Source: Enterobacteriaceae bacterium 89
GTDB lineage: Bacteria; Pseudomonadota; Gammaproteobacteria; Enterobacterales; Enterobacteriaceae
NCBI GenBank assembly: GCA_014156375.1
Contig: RQJH01000003.1
Coordinates: 558,001 to 622,000, forward strand
DNA: 64,000 bases
Reading direction: 5' to 3'
Part shown: piece by piece, positions 55,715 through 64,000 of the stretch
Layout of the letters: every line of letters begins with the position of its first letter
Numbering within the stretch: the stretch's first letter is position 1
The notes under the pieces: model-generated
Seen by the model: only the letters and a program-made list of their open reading frames with translations
Told to the model about the DNA's origin: nothing
Database searches by the model: none
Position numbers and translations under genes: made by a program

Positions 55715-56743
55715 ATGACTCTCTACACACGCTGGCTGGCCCTTAAAGAAGAAAATCCAGGACAATATGCGCGCGACATCGCCGCGATGATGCACATCAG
55801 CGAAGCACAGCTGACCTGGGCACGAGTCGGCCACGATGCCTGGCGTCTGCAAGGTGAAGTTCGCGACATTCTCGGCGCTCTGGAAACCGTGGGCGACGTG
55901 AAATGTATTTGCCGCAACGAATACGCCGTTCACGAACAGGTGGGCAGCTTCACTAACCAGCATCTCAGCGGACATGCCGGGCTGGTTCTGAACCCACGGG
56001 CACTGGATCTTCGTCTGTTCTTAAACCAGTGGGCCAGCGTGTTCCACATTACCGAAGCCAGCGCGCGCGGTGAACGTCAGAGCATTCAGTTCTTCGACCA
56101 TCAGGGTGATGCTCTGCTGAAGGTGTACACCACCGACGCTACTGATATGGCAGCGTGGGCCGATGTGCTGACCCGCTTTATTCACGCAGATAATCCAGAA
56201 CTGGTACTGCTGCCAGCAGAATCCCCCGCTCACGCGGAAAACATTGACGGTGCGGTGATTGACAGCGAATGGCGCGCGATGACCGACGTACATCAGTTCT
56301 TCACCTTACTGAAGCGCCACAACCTGAGCCGCCAGCAGGCGTTCCGCCTGGTCGGTGACGATCTGGCCTGTCAGGTGGATAACGACGCGGTCGCTCGTCT
56401 GCTGGCCAACGCAAAACAGGATGCCAACGAAATCATGATCTTCGTCGGCAACCGCGGCTGCGTACAGATTTTCACTGGCGCAATTGAAAAAGTGGTGCCA
56501 ATGAAAGGCTGGCTGAACATCTTCAACCCGGCATTCACCCTGCATCTGCGTGAAGACACTATCGCCGAGGCGTGGGTCACCCGCAAACCAACCGCCGACG
56601 GACACGTCACCAGCCTGGAGCTGTTTGCCGCCGATGGGACACAGATTGCTCAGCTATACGGTCAGCGTACCGAAGGCGAGCCAGAACAGACTCAGTGGCG
56701 TGCTCAGGTTGAAGCGCTGATCGCCAAAGGGATTGCCGCATGA
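55715..56743 (+). CDS. hmuS: Haem-degrading/trafficking protein HmuS
   Basis: 342 residues from ATG 55715 after AAGGAAG, rather than the frame start at 55661. Two homologous HemS domains (about 40-175 and 215-340); MIFVGNRGCVQIFTGAI and VPMKGWLNIFNP are typical. It binds haem in the cytoplasm and releases or degrades it. It follows hmuR and overlaps hmuT by 4 nt. Confidence 0.93.
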   Translation: MTLYTRWLALKEENPGQYARDIAAMMHISEAQLTWARVGHDAWRLQGEVRDILGALETVGDVKCICRNEYAVHEQVGSFTNQHLSGHAGLVLNPRALDLRLFLNQWASVFHITEASARGERQSIQFFDHQGDALLKVYTTDATDMAAWADVLTRFIHADNPELVLLPAESPAHAENIDGAVIDSEWRAMTDVHQFFTLLKRHNLSRQQAFRLVGDDLACQVDNDAVARLLANAKQDANEIMIFVGNRGCVQIFTGAIEKVVPMKGWLNIFNPAFTLHLREDTIAEAWVTRKPTADGHVTSLELFAADGTQIAQLYGQRTEGEPEQTQWRAQVEALIAKGIAA

Positions 56744-57558
56744 GAGCCCTCGTCGCGTTAGTCGCCGCCCTGCCGCTTCTGGCCTGTGCGGCAGCTCAAA
56801 AAGTGGTGACGCTGGGCGGCGACGTGACGGAGATTGTCTATGCACTGGGGGCGCAGAGCGCCCTCGTTGCGCGTGACAGTACCAGCATGTGGCCTCAGGA
56901 AGCGCTCAAACTGCCGGACGTGGGCTATCTGCGCCAGCTGAACGCCGAAGGGATCCTCGCCACCCGCCCGACTCTCGTTCTGGCGAGCGTTCAGGCTCAG
57001 CCCTCGCTGGCGCTGAAACAGGTTGAGCAGAATGGCGTGCAGGTGGTGACGGTTCCCGGTAGCAACGATCTGGCGGTGATCGATGAGAAAGTGAAGATTA
57101 TCGCCGCCGCGCTGCAAAAAGAAACTGAAGGCGAAAAACTTCGACAGCAGATAAAAGCTGAGATCGCCTCGCTGCCAAAGAACCAGCTCAACAAACGCGT
57201 GCTGTTTATTCTTAGCCACGGTGGGATGAGCGCGATGGCCGCCGGACAGCAAACCGGGGCGGATTCAGCCATTCACGCCGCAGGTTTGATCAACGCCATG
57301 CAGGGCTTCAACCGCTACCAACCCTTGTCACAGGAAGGCGTAATTGCCAGCCAGCCTGACCTGGTGGTGATCTCTGCTGAAGGCGTGAAAAGCATGGGTG
57401 GTGAAGCGGGACTGTGGAAGCTGCCGGGGCTCGCGCAAACGCCTGCCGGGCGCAATAAGCAGGTCTTGATGGTGGACGATATGGCCCTGCTCGGCTTCAG
57501 CATCCGTACCCCGGAGGCAATCAAACAGCTGCGCCAGAAAGCGGAGCAGCTTCTCTGA
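56740..57558 (+). CDS. hmuT: Periplasmic haem-binding protein HmuT
   Basis: 272 residues with signal peptide MRALVALVAALPLLACAAAQ. Cluster A-II binding-protein fold with VVTLGGDVTEIVYALGAQ and the haem-ligand Tyr region in DVGYLRQLN. Delivers haem to HmuUV. Start overlaps hmuS (ATGA) and stop overlaps hmuU by one base. Confidence 0.93.
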   Translation: MRALVALVAALPLLACAAAQKVVTLGGDVTEIVYALGAQSALVARDSTSMWPQEALKLPDVGYLRQLNAEGILATRPTLVLASVQAQPSLALKQVEQNGVQVVTVPGSNDLAVIDEKVKIIAAALQKETEGEKLRQQIKAEIASLPKNQLNKRVLFILSHGGMSAMAAGQQTGADSAIHAAGLINAMQGFNRYQPLSQEGVIASQPDLVVISAEGVKSMGGEAGLWKLPGLAQTPAGRNKQVLMVDDMALLGFSIRTPEAIKQLRQKAEQLL

Positions 57559-58547
57559 TGACGCCTCTGGTTTTCCGCTCACTGTGCTCGCTGCTGGTGT
57601 TACTTTTGCTGTTAACCCTCGCCGCCACCACTTTTGGCGCGCTGAAGCTGCCGCTTGATTTGCTGTGGAACGGCGACAGCGCACTGCGCCAGATCTGGCT
57701 GACCATCCGTCTGCCGCGCGTGCTGTTGGCGTTAACCGTCGGCGGATCTCTGGCGCTGGCAGGCTGCGTGATGCAGGGGTTGTTTCGTAATCCGCTGGCC
57801 GATCCGGGTTTACTTGGGATCAGCAGCGGCGCGGCTCTGGCGGTAGCATTGTGGGTGGTTCTGCCCTTTTCTCTGCCGCTGGTGCTGATGCTGTACGCGC
57901 CCATGCTGGCCGCCTTTGTCGGTAGTCTGGCGGTGACGATGGTGATTTTCGTCCTCAGTCAACGCCACGACAACTCACTTTCCCGCCTGCTTCTGGTCGG
58001 TATTGCGATCAACGCCCTTTGCGGGGCGGCGGTTGGCGTGCTGTCGTGGGTCAGCAATGATGCCCAGCTGCGTCAGCTTTCGCTGTGGGGAATGGGCAGT
58101 CTCGGACAGGCGCAGTGGTCAACCTTACTGGCAACCGCTTCCCTGATGCTGCCGACGTTGGTGATCATCTGGCGGCTGGCAAAACAGCTTAACCTGCTGC
58201 AGTTGGGCGATGAGGAAGCGCATTACCTTGGCGTCGAAGTGCGTAAAATCCAGCGTCATCTGCTGCTGTGCAGCGCCCTGCTGGTCGCGACAGCGGTGGC
58301 CGTCAGCGGCGTCATCGGTTTTATCGGCCTGGTGGTTCCTCATTTGTTACGGATGTGGCTGGGCGCGGATCATCGTGCGGTGATCCCAGGTTCAGTGCTG
58401 GTCGGCGCCATTCTGTTACTCATCGCCGATACGCTCGCGAGAACCATGGTGGCTCCGGCCGAAATGCCGGTCGGCCTGTTGACCAGTCTGCTCGGGGCGC
58501 CATGGTTTTTATGGATGATTTTCCGTCGTGGAGGACAGCATGGTTAA
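57558..58547 (+). CDS. hmuU: Haem ABC transporter permease HmuU
   Basis: 329 residues; FecCD/BtuC family with LALAGCVMQGLFRNPLADPG, LLGISSGAAL and GFIGLVVPHLLRMWLGADHR. Ten TM helices expected. Overlaps hmuV by 8 nt. Confidence 0.94.
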   Translation: MTPLVFRSLCSLLVLLLLLTLAATTFGALKLPLDLLWNGDSALRQIWLTIRLPRVLLALTVGGSLALAGCVMQGLFRNPLADPGLLGISSGAALAVALWVVLPFSLPLVLMLYAPMLAAFVGSLAVTMVIFVLSQRHDNSLSRLLLVGIAINALCGAAVGVLSWVSNDAQLRQLSLWGMGSLGQAQWSTLLATASLMLPTLVIIWRLAKQLNLLQLGDEEAHYLGVEVRKIQRHLLLCSALLVATAVAVSGVIGFIGLVVPHLLRMWLGADHRAVIPGSVLVGAILLLIADTLARTMVAPAEMPVGLLTSLLGAPWFLWMIFRRGGQHG

Positions 58548-59307
58548 TTTGCTTCAGGCCAACAGCCTCTGTTATTCGCCAGTGTTGCGTAATATCAATC
58601 TGTCGCTAAAACCCGGTGAACTGGTGGCGCTGATTGGTCCTAACGGCGCGGGAAAATCTACCCTGCTGCGTCTGTTAACGGGGTATCTGACGCCGGACAA
58701 CGGCTGCTGTCAGCTCAACGGAAAATCCCTTGCTGAATGGTCAGCGGTGGATCTTTCAAAGCAGCGGGCGGTCATGCGTCAGCAGACGCAGCTCGGCTTT
58801 GACTGGCCGGTTGAGGAAGTCATCGCCATGGGGCGCTCACCGTGGGAACAACAAGACGGCGATTCAGTCGTCAGACACGTGATGGCGCTGAGCGGCTGTT
58901 TGCCGTTGGCGGGCCGCAGATACAATACTTTGTCAGGCGGTGAACAGCAGCGCGTACAGCTGGCGCGGGCTCTTGCCCAGCTGTGGGTGAGCGATGAACC
59001 TCAGGGCTGGCTGTTTCTGGATGAGCCCACTTCTGCGTTAGATCTTTATCATCAGCAGCATCTGTTACGCCTGTTAAAGCAGTTAACCACAGCGGGCAAA
59101 TTGCACGTTTGCGCCGTTCTGCACGATCTGAATCTGGCGGCACTTTGGGCCGACAGGCTGGTGTTGCTGCATCAGGGGGAGATTGTGGTTCACGGTACAG
59201 CGAGTGAAGTTTTGCAGGCGGAGATCCTGAGCCGCTGGTACGGCGCTGAGCTGCATATCGCTCAGCACCCTGACAACCAGACGCCTCAGGTCTTTTTAGC
59301 CCCGTGA
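58540..59307 (+). CDS. hmuV: Haem ABC transporter ATPase HmuV
   Basis: 255 residues from ATG 58540 with GGAGG upstream. Walker [10 protein letters not shown], signature TLSGGEQQRVQLARAL, Walker [13 protein letters not shown]. Last gene of the haem locus; ends 2 bp from the convergent selO stop with no clear terminator between them. Confidence 0.94.
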   Translation: MVNLLQANSLCYSPVLRNINLSLKPGELVALIGPNGAGKSTLLRLLTGYLTPDNGCCQLNGKSLAEWSAVDLSKQRAVMRQQTQLGFDWPVEEVIAMGRSPWEQQDGDSVVRHVMALSGCLPLAGRRYNTLSGGEQQRVQLARALAQLWVSDEPQGWLFLDEPTSALDLYHQQHLLRLLKQLTTAGKLHVCAVLHDLNLAALWADRLVLLHQGEIVVHGTASEVLQAEILSRWYGAELHIAQHPDNQTPQVFLAP

Positions 59308-59309
59308 CG

Positions 59310-60752
59310 TCAGCTTGAACAGCTCACTTCCAGTCGTTTGCCCCACTCGGGTGGACGGCTGGCATAGTCATCGTTTCGGTCAGCAAACGGGTTGCGCAAT
59401 GCTTCATGCAGACGGGCGAACTCTTCATATTCGCCGCGTTCAGCCTGTTCAATCGCCCGCTGTGCCAGCCAGTTGCGCAAGACTATCGCCGGGTTCGCCA
59501 GCTTCATGCTTTGCTGGCGACGGGCGTCGTCGATATGCTCCTGCTGCAGGCGGGAACGGTAAGTCGCAAACCAGCTGTCAAAGGCCGCCCGGTCGATAAA
59601 CTCATCGCGCAGCGGAGAAGCTGCGCTCTGTTGCTCTGTCTCACTCAGCATCCGGAAAGTGCGGGTATAGTCACTGCCTTCTCTTTCCATCAGCGCAAAC
59701 AGTCCATTTAACAGGTCGTTATCGCCCTTTTCTTCGATAAATAACCCCAGCTTTGCCCGCATCCGCTGACCGTATTCCGTAAGCAGAGCGTGCTGATACA
59801 CATCAAGGGTGTCATTCAGGGTATCCACCGCGATAAACGGCGACAGCGTCTGCGCCAGCCGCTGCAAATTCCACAGCCCCACGGCAGGCTGATTATCAAA
59901 GCTGTAGCGGCCCTGATGATCCGAATGGTTGCAGATAAAGCCCGGCTGATAATCATCGAGGAAGCCATACGGGCCGTAGTCCATGGTCAGACCGAGGATA
60001 GACATGTTATCGGTGTTCATCACACCATGAGCAAAACCGACCGTCTGCCAGCGGGCAATCAGTTGCGCCGTTTTTGTGACAACGTCACGGAACCAGAGCG
60101 CATACTTCTCTTTTTCATCCACCAGCTGCGGCCAGTGATGACGAATCACATAATCCGCCAGCTGCTGAACCTTTGCCGGTTCGCGGCGATAGTAAAAGTG
60201 TTCAAAATGCCCAAAGCGCACGTGGCTTTGCGCAACACGGATTAACATCGCCCCCTGCTCAACCGTCTCGCGATAAACGGGTGTGTCACTGGTGACGACA
60301 GACAAAGCGCGGGTGGTCGGAATACCTAACGCGTGCATCGCTTCAGAGGCGAGGCTTTCGCGCAGCGTGGAGCGCAAAACGGCACGCCCGTCGCCCATTC
60401 GCGAATAAGGGGTTAATCCTGCGCCCTTCAGATGCCAGTCGAAGCGGCTTCCGTCGGTAAGCTGCTGTTCACCGAGCAGGATCCCGCGCCCGTCGCCCAA
60501 CTGTCCGGCCCAGACGCCAAACTGATGACCGCTGTAAACCTGCGCCAGAGGCTGCATGCCGGGCAGCAGCGTTTCGCCACCCCAGACGCCTGCACCGCTT
60601 TGTGGACTGAACAGCGAGGCCGGTAGCTCCAGCTGTTGCGCAAGCGGTTCGTTGTGCCAGATCAGCCGCGCATTATCCAGCGGCGTTGGCGAAAGTTCGG
60701 TATAAAAGCCTGGCAGCTCATCGCGCCAGTGATGGGTAAAAGACAGGTTCAT
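59310..60752 (-). CDS. selO: Protein adenylyltransferase SelO
   Basis: 480 residues from ATG 60752 (AGGAGG 4 nt upstream), the E. coli YdiU start. Pseudokinase fold with inverted ATP binding that AMPylates Ser/Thr/Tyr of redox proteins; [31 protein letters not shown] and [20 protein letters not shown] with metal-binding Asn/Asp are intact. The C terminus EVSCSS has Cys-Ser-Ser where eukaryotic SelO has Cys-x-x-Sec. Confidence 0.95.
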   Translation of the reverse strand: MNLSFTHHWRDELPGFYTELSPTPLDNARLIWHNEPLAQQLELPASLFSPQSGAGVWGGETLLPGMQPLAQVYSGHQFGVWAGQLGDGRGILLGEQQLTDGSRFDWHLKGAGLTPYSRMGDGRAVLRSTLRESLASEAMHALGIPTTRALSVVTSDTPVYRETVEQGAMLIRVAQSHVRFGHFEHFYYRREPAKVQQLADYVIRHHWPQLVDEKEKYALWFRDVVTKTAQLIARWQTVGFAHGVMNTDNMSILGLTMDYGPYGFLDDYQPGFICNHSDHQGRYSFDNQPAVGLWNLQRLAQTLSPFIAVDTLNDTLDVYQHALLTEYGQRMRAKLGLFIEEKGDNDLLNGLFALMEREGSDYTRTFRMLSETEQQSAASPLRDEFIDRAAFDSWFATYRSRLQQEHIDDARRQQSMKLANPAIVLRNWLAQRAIEQAERGEYEEFARLHEALRNPFADRNDDYASRPPEWGKRLEVSCSS

Positions 60753-60813
60753 GGTTCCTCCTGTCACTAGTGTAGTGCCTGCGACGACAGATAAATACGG
60801 GCGGGATGCAGGG

Positions 60814-61527
60814 TTATTCCTGCACCAGCGTCGTCAACAGCGCTGCCTCAACCGCCGGCCACTGTGCCCCCTGGAACGCGCTGAAACCAAAGGATTCGAG
60901 GCGTTTCAGCAACAGTGGGCTATCCACGCCTGCCGCCATAATGGATTCGCAGCAGGGTTCAACCTGCGCGACGATCGCCCGGAGAAAGGGCTCGAAGGAT
61001 AAAAGCGGGGCCTGCTGCTGGATAAAGTTTTTATCCAGCGCTACTCGTGTAAACAACCCGCTAAAAACAGGCTGAGTGGAAGTATCGCCTGCGCCAAAGT
61101 TAGCCAGCACCAAAGGAAAATGGCTGGCGAGATGAACTAACAAATGTGTTTCATCTGTCTTTGCCAGATCCGGGTAATTTTCATTGATGGTCAATTCCAG
61201 AAACGAAAAGCGCGCCGCCCACTCTCTCAGCGAATTTCTGCTTAGCAATGCTTCAGTAATCGCAGGAGTAATATTAATCCAGGCAATTAATTGCTGCTGA
61301 ATAAAAAAGATCTGGCAAGTTTCCAGCAGCTTAAGTTTCTCTTCAAACACCGCAATTTCTTGTTCTGCGCTCAGCCGGGAAACAACCAGACTGGTGGGTG
61401 TGCGTACCCCATCATCGGCGCCAAGAAAGTTAGCGACAATCTCCAGACCCACGAGTTTACCCCCACCATTTCTGGCAGGAAGGAATAACAGCTCCGTTCG
61501 GTATGCTTTATCCAGTGAGACAATCAT
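60814..61527 (-). CDS. ydiV: Anti-FlhDC factor YdiV (degenerate EAL protein)
   Basis: 237 residues. EAL-domain fold without the catalytic EAL and metal-binding residues; colinear with E. coli YdiV (LLINENYP region, CQx[31 protein letters not shown]). YdiV binds FlhD and blocks flagellar gene activation when nutrients are poor. 61 bp upstream of selO in the same direction. Confidence 0.9.
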   Translation of the reverse strand: MIVSLDKAYRTELLFLPARNGGGKLVGLEIVANFLGADDGVRTPTSLVVSRLSAEQEIAVFEEKLKLLETCQIFFIQQQLIAWINITPAITEALLSRNSLREWAARFSFLELTINENYPDLAKTDETHLLVHLASHFPLVLANFGAGDTSTQPVFSGLFTRVALDKNFIQQQAPLLSFEPFLRAIVAQVEPCCESIMAAGVDSPLLLKRLESFGFSAFQGAQWPAVEAALLTTLVQE

Positions 61528-61778
61528 GGAGATGACTCCCGTTTAATGGCTGTCCCAGGTTGCGGCTTTGTTGCTCCAGTGGAAAAGAAAATCTTTGATT
61601 TTAAAAAGATTGATTTCATTCGTCCCTTATATTTCAGGAATCCCTTTGCTTTATCATTAGCAATGATTGTAATCCATGTTCATCCATTCACACAATCCAG
61701 AGATTGGCTGAGGCATTCCGATGACGAACAATAATTATTTCGCAAAATGTCCGCTTTAATATTTATCTCTGGAACTAA

Positions 61779-61800
61779 AAAAGGCCCTGACGGGCCTTTT
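61779..61800 (-). terminator. Rho-independent terminator of nlpC
   Basis: On the minus strand AAAAGGCCC-GTCA-GGGCCTTTTTT follows the nlpC stop by 10 bases: perfect 9-bp stem and T-run. 61528-61778 holds the ydiV promoter region and no gene. Confidence 0.93.
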
Positions 61801-61810
61801 CGCTTTTTCG

Positions 61811-62275
61811 CTAAATCCTTCGCGCCTGCCAGAAGTTCTTGCTCCAGTAGACGTTATCCAGCGAGGAACGTGTCACGCCCTGGCTGGTAGAAGCATGAAT
61901 AAACTGGTTGTCGGTGTCATAGATCCCTACGTGCAGGCCGCTGTTTCCCGATCCCGTTTTAAAGAAAACCAGATCGCCGGGTAATAAATCGTCTTTGTCG
62001 ATCCTGGTGCCAATGGTGGCCTGATTTTTAGTATCCCTTGGCAGCTGTAATTCAAATTTATCGCGGAAGGTCATCATCACAAAGGCAGAACAGTCGACGC
62101 CCCTCCGGGAACTGCCCCCATAGCGGTAAGGCGTGCCGCGCCAGTTAGCCAGCTGATCGTTAAGATTGGCGATGACGGTGATGGAATCAGAAAGGCGTGC
62201 ATTGGGCGGCGGCGCACGATGGCTGCTACACCCTGCTAAAACTAATGCCACCACTAATAAAATAAAGGGACGCAT
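61811..62275 (-). CDS. nlpC: NlpC/P60-family lipoprotein NlpC
   Basis: 154 residues from ATG 62275, the E. coli start; a longer frame to 62344 is not supported. Lipoprotein signal with lipobox LVLAGCSSH. NlpC/P60 peptidase domain with catalytic Cys in RRGVDCSAFVMMTF, His in SGLHVGIYDTDNQFIHA. Probable cell-wall peptidase; precise role unknown. Located downstream of btuD, as in E. coli. Confidence 0.94.
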   Translation of the reverse strand: MRPFILLVVALVLAGCSSHRAPPPNARLSDSITVIANLNDQLANWRGTPYRYGGSSRRGVDCSAFVMMTFRDKFELQLPRDTKNQATIGTRIDKDDLLPGDLVFFKTGSGNSGLHVGIYDTDNQFIHASTSQGVTRSSLDNVYWSKNFWQARRI

Positions 62276-62352
62276 ATCCTGGCGTTTCCTCTGAGTTTTT
62301 TTATAGAAATAATTTAGCCCGTGAAAGTGAAAACTTGCAACCATTGCGCGCG

Positions 62353-63099
62353 TTACGGTGCGGAAATCAGGATTTGCAGATCTTCGGTTTGGAGCAATTT
62401 AAAACGCATATCATACGCAGCCGTTAAATTTTCGGTCGTCAAAACGTGCTGAGTTTTCCCGTGTGCCAATAATTTTCCCTTGCACATCAGCCACGTCCGG
62501 CTGGCAAAGCGCAAAGTGTGGTTGAGATCGTGACTGCTCATCACGATAGTCACGCCCGCCTGGCGGAGCTCATCCAGGATTTTGTCCAGCGCGGCCTGCT
62601 GGGCCACATCCAGACTGCTCATGGGCTCATCCAGCAATAAAAGCTGCCCGTCCGGGTTACCTGCGGGATGGATCTGCAAAATAACCGCGGCCAGGCGTAC
62701 CCGCTGCCACTCACCGCCTGAGAGATGATTCACCGTGCGCGCCAGCTTATCCTCAAGCCCGAGCTTCGTCGCCACCTCGAGCTGCAGGGCGTGCTGTGTT
62801 TTGTCGTGCTGATGCAGCGTCAGATAGTGCCAGACTGGCATGGCGAACGGCGGCGTCTGGTGCTGGCTGAGATACGCCCGGTGACGGGCGAGCTCCGGCG
62901 CCAGCCACTCGCTCAGCTTACGCTGGTTAAAGGTAATTTCTCCTTTTCCCTGTGCAAGCCCGGCCATTCTCGCCAACAGCGTGCTCTTGCCTGCGCCGTT
63001 TGGCCCGACAAGGTGCAGAATATCTGCCTGTCGGACCTCAGCGGAAATCGCCGTGAGCCGCCCTGCTTCTTCTACTCCCTGAAGCTGCATCAAAGGCAT
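62353..63099 (-). CDS. btuD: Vitamin B12 ABC transporter ATPase BtuD
   Basis: 248 residues. Walker [10 protein letters not shown], signature [15 protein letters not shown], Walker [13 protein letters not shown]. Partner of BtuC in cobalamin import across the inner membrane. Starts 2 bp after the btuE stop. Confidence 0.95.
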   Translation of the reverse strand: MPLMQLQGVEEAGRLTAISAEVRQADILHLVGPNGAGKSTLLARMAGLAQGKGEITFNQRKLSEWLAPELARHRAYLSQHQTPPFAMPVWHYLTLHQHDKTQHALQLEVATKLGLEDKLARTVNHLSGGEWQRVRLAAVILQIHPAGNPDGQLLLLDEPMSSLDVAQQAALDKILDELRQAGVTIVMSSHDLNHTLRFASRTWLMCKGKLLAHGKTQHVLTTENLTAAYDMRFKLLQTEDLQILISAP

Positions 63100-63101
63100 G
63101 A

Positions 63102-63653
63102 TTACTTAGCCAGCGCCAGCTTGATGGCATCCACCACCGTTGGATCCTCCGGAGTCATATCCGGTGAGAAGCGCTGAACCACTTTGCCATCACGACCAAT
63201 CAGGAATTTTTCGAAATTCCACAGAATGTCACCCGTTTCTTTTGGTGCACGACCCTTGCTGGCCATACGCTCATAGAAGCCGCTGCCTGCTGGCGCGACG
63301 GCCACCGGTGCCACGGACGTCAGCTTCTGGTACAGCGGATGACGCTGTTCACCGTTGACGTCAATTTTGCTGAACATCGGGAAAGTAACGCCGTAAGTGG
63401 TGCTGCAGAAGGTTTTAATCTCTTCTTCGCTGCCGGGCTCCTGGCCGAGGAACTGATTGCACGGGAAACCGAGCACCTTAAAGCCTTTTGCGCCCCAGGC
63501 CTCCTGGATGTTTTCCAACTGCTCGTACTGCGGAGTCAGGCCACACTGTGACGCGACGTTAACCACCAGCAGCACATCCCCTTTGAACTTCGTCAGGCTG
63601 ACAGGCTCACCGTCGATGGTGGTGACCTGAGTATCAAGAATATCGTGTTGCAT
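63102..63653 (-). CDS. btuE: Thioredoxin/glutathione peroxidase BtuE
   Basis: 183 residues. Glutathione-peroxidase fold with peroxidatic Cys in [16 protein letters not shown], then [13 protein letters not shown] and the LWNFEKFLI tryptophan motif. Reduces hydroperoxides; despite its name and place in the btu operon it is not needed for B12 uptake. Confidence 0.95.
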   Translation of the reverse strand: MQHDILDTQVTTIDGEPVSLTKFKGDVLLVVNVASQCGLTPQYEQLENIQEAWGAKGFKVLGFPCNQFLGQEPGSEEEIKTFCSTTYGVTFPMFSKIDVNGEQRHPLYQKLTSVAPVAVAPAGSGFYERMASKGRAPKETGDILWNFEKFLIGRDGKVVQRFSPDMTPEDPTVVDAIKLALAK

Positions 63654-63681
63654 AGCATCCTCTTGGGTTATTAACCGGCAC

Positions 63682-64000
63682 TTAGCGGCCAGCTTTCAAT
63701 AATAGCCAGATAAAGACAGGTGCGCCCAGCGTGGCCGTCACGACGCCAATCGGCAGCTCCGCAGCGGCGAGCGCCAGGCGGGCGACAATATCCGCCAGCA
63801 GCAGCGTAGCTCCGCCAGCCAGCACGCAGGCCGGGAGCAGAACGCGGTGATCGGTCAAACCACACAAGCGCAGGATATGCGGGATGACAAGGCCAACAAA
63901 GCCGATAGCGCCAGCCAGCGCGACGCTGACGCCCACCAGCCAGCCGGTGGCAACCACCAGCAGCCTGCGCCACAGCCAGAGCGGTAATCCCAGCTGCAGC
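63682..64000 (-). CDS. btuC: Vitamin B12 ABC transporter permease BtuC (C-terminal part)
   Basis: The frame is open to the right edge ([15 protein letters not shown] at 64000) and lacks the N-terminal two-thirds. The FecCD/BtuC signature [17 protein letters not shown] and following TDHRVLLP are present; the end is IWLLLKAGR. 28 bp upstream of btuE. Confidence 0.93.
   Translation of the reverse strand, partial: LQLGLPLWLWRRLLVVATGWLVGVSVALAGAIGFVGLVIPHILRLCGLTDHRVLLPACVLAGGATLLLADIVARLALAAAELPIGVVTATLGAPVFIWLLLKAGR

Noticed and set aside
61546..61734. 62-codon plus-strand frame between ydiV and nlpC
   Set aside because: No ribosome-binding site, lies in the ydiV promoter region, no family resemblance.

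Overview
The window is chromosomal DNA of an Enterobacteriaceae member other than Escherichia coli. Most of it follows the E. coli gene order around sodB-purR-cfa-ribE-mdtK-valVW and pykF-lpp-suf-menI-ydiJ-ppsA-aroH-selO-btu at high protein identity. The hemP-hmuRSTUV haem locus between aroH and selO, an extra LpxP-type acyltransferase, a cytoplasmic GH3 glycosidase and several insertions point to a relative of the Enterobacter/Lelliottia/Cedecea kind. The genus cannot be fixed from the sequence alone.

Layout, left to right. (1) 1-12740: tail of mepH, sodB, MFS gene ydhP, an unnamed membrane-protein/two-component operon with a small membrane ORF at its end, ynhF, purR with two PurR operators, punR/punC, cfa with a structured leader, ribE and mdtK. 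(2) 12741-17347: a decayed integrative element upstream of a three-gene tRNA-Val(GAC) operon. It holds a broken yedK-type SRAP gene, a UmuD-like fragment, two small AT-rich ORFs, an intact AT-rich acyltransferase-3/SGNH O-acetyltransferase, and broken excisionase and integrase genes. (3) 17484-27574: tRNAs, an MscS paralogue with a glycine-zipper protein, two coupled LuxR-type regulators, a YfiH-family protein, a GlnHPQ-like amino-acid ABC transporter, a FecCD-type (possibly molybdate/tungstate) ABC transporter, and a signal-less ModA-like protein coupled to fumD. (4) 27575-43922: pykF, lpp, ldtE, sufABCDSE with a Fur box, an IprA-like regulator, lpxP, menI, ydiJ and ydiK. (5) 44033-45870: the sRNA rprA, then an AT-rich cassette of a predicted zinc metallopeptidase, a small lipoprotein and Hcp. 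This looks like an orphan type VI secretion effector-immunity-carrier unit. (6) 45884-64000: GH3 glycosidase, ppsA/ppsR, aroH with a TrpR operator, a REP pair, the Fur-controlled haem locus, selO, ydiV, nlpC, btuD, btuE and the end of btuC.

Themes: iron and haem (sodB, suf, hmu, btu, Fur boxes), glycolysis and gluconeogenesis under Cra (pykF, ppsA/ppsR), purine control by PurR (purR, ydiK), and the envelope (cfa, lpp, ldtE, lpxP, mepH, nlpC, rprA). The most novel parts are the Hcp/metallopeptidase/lipoprotein cassette, the element remnant beside the tRNA-Val cluster, and the operon at 2252-5249.
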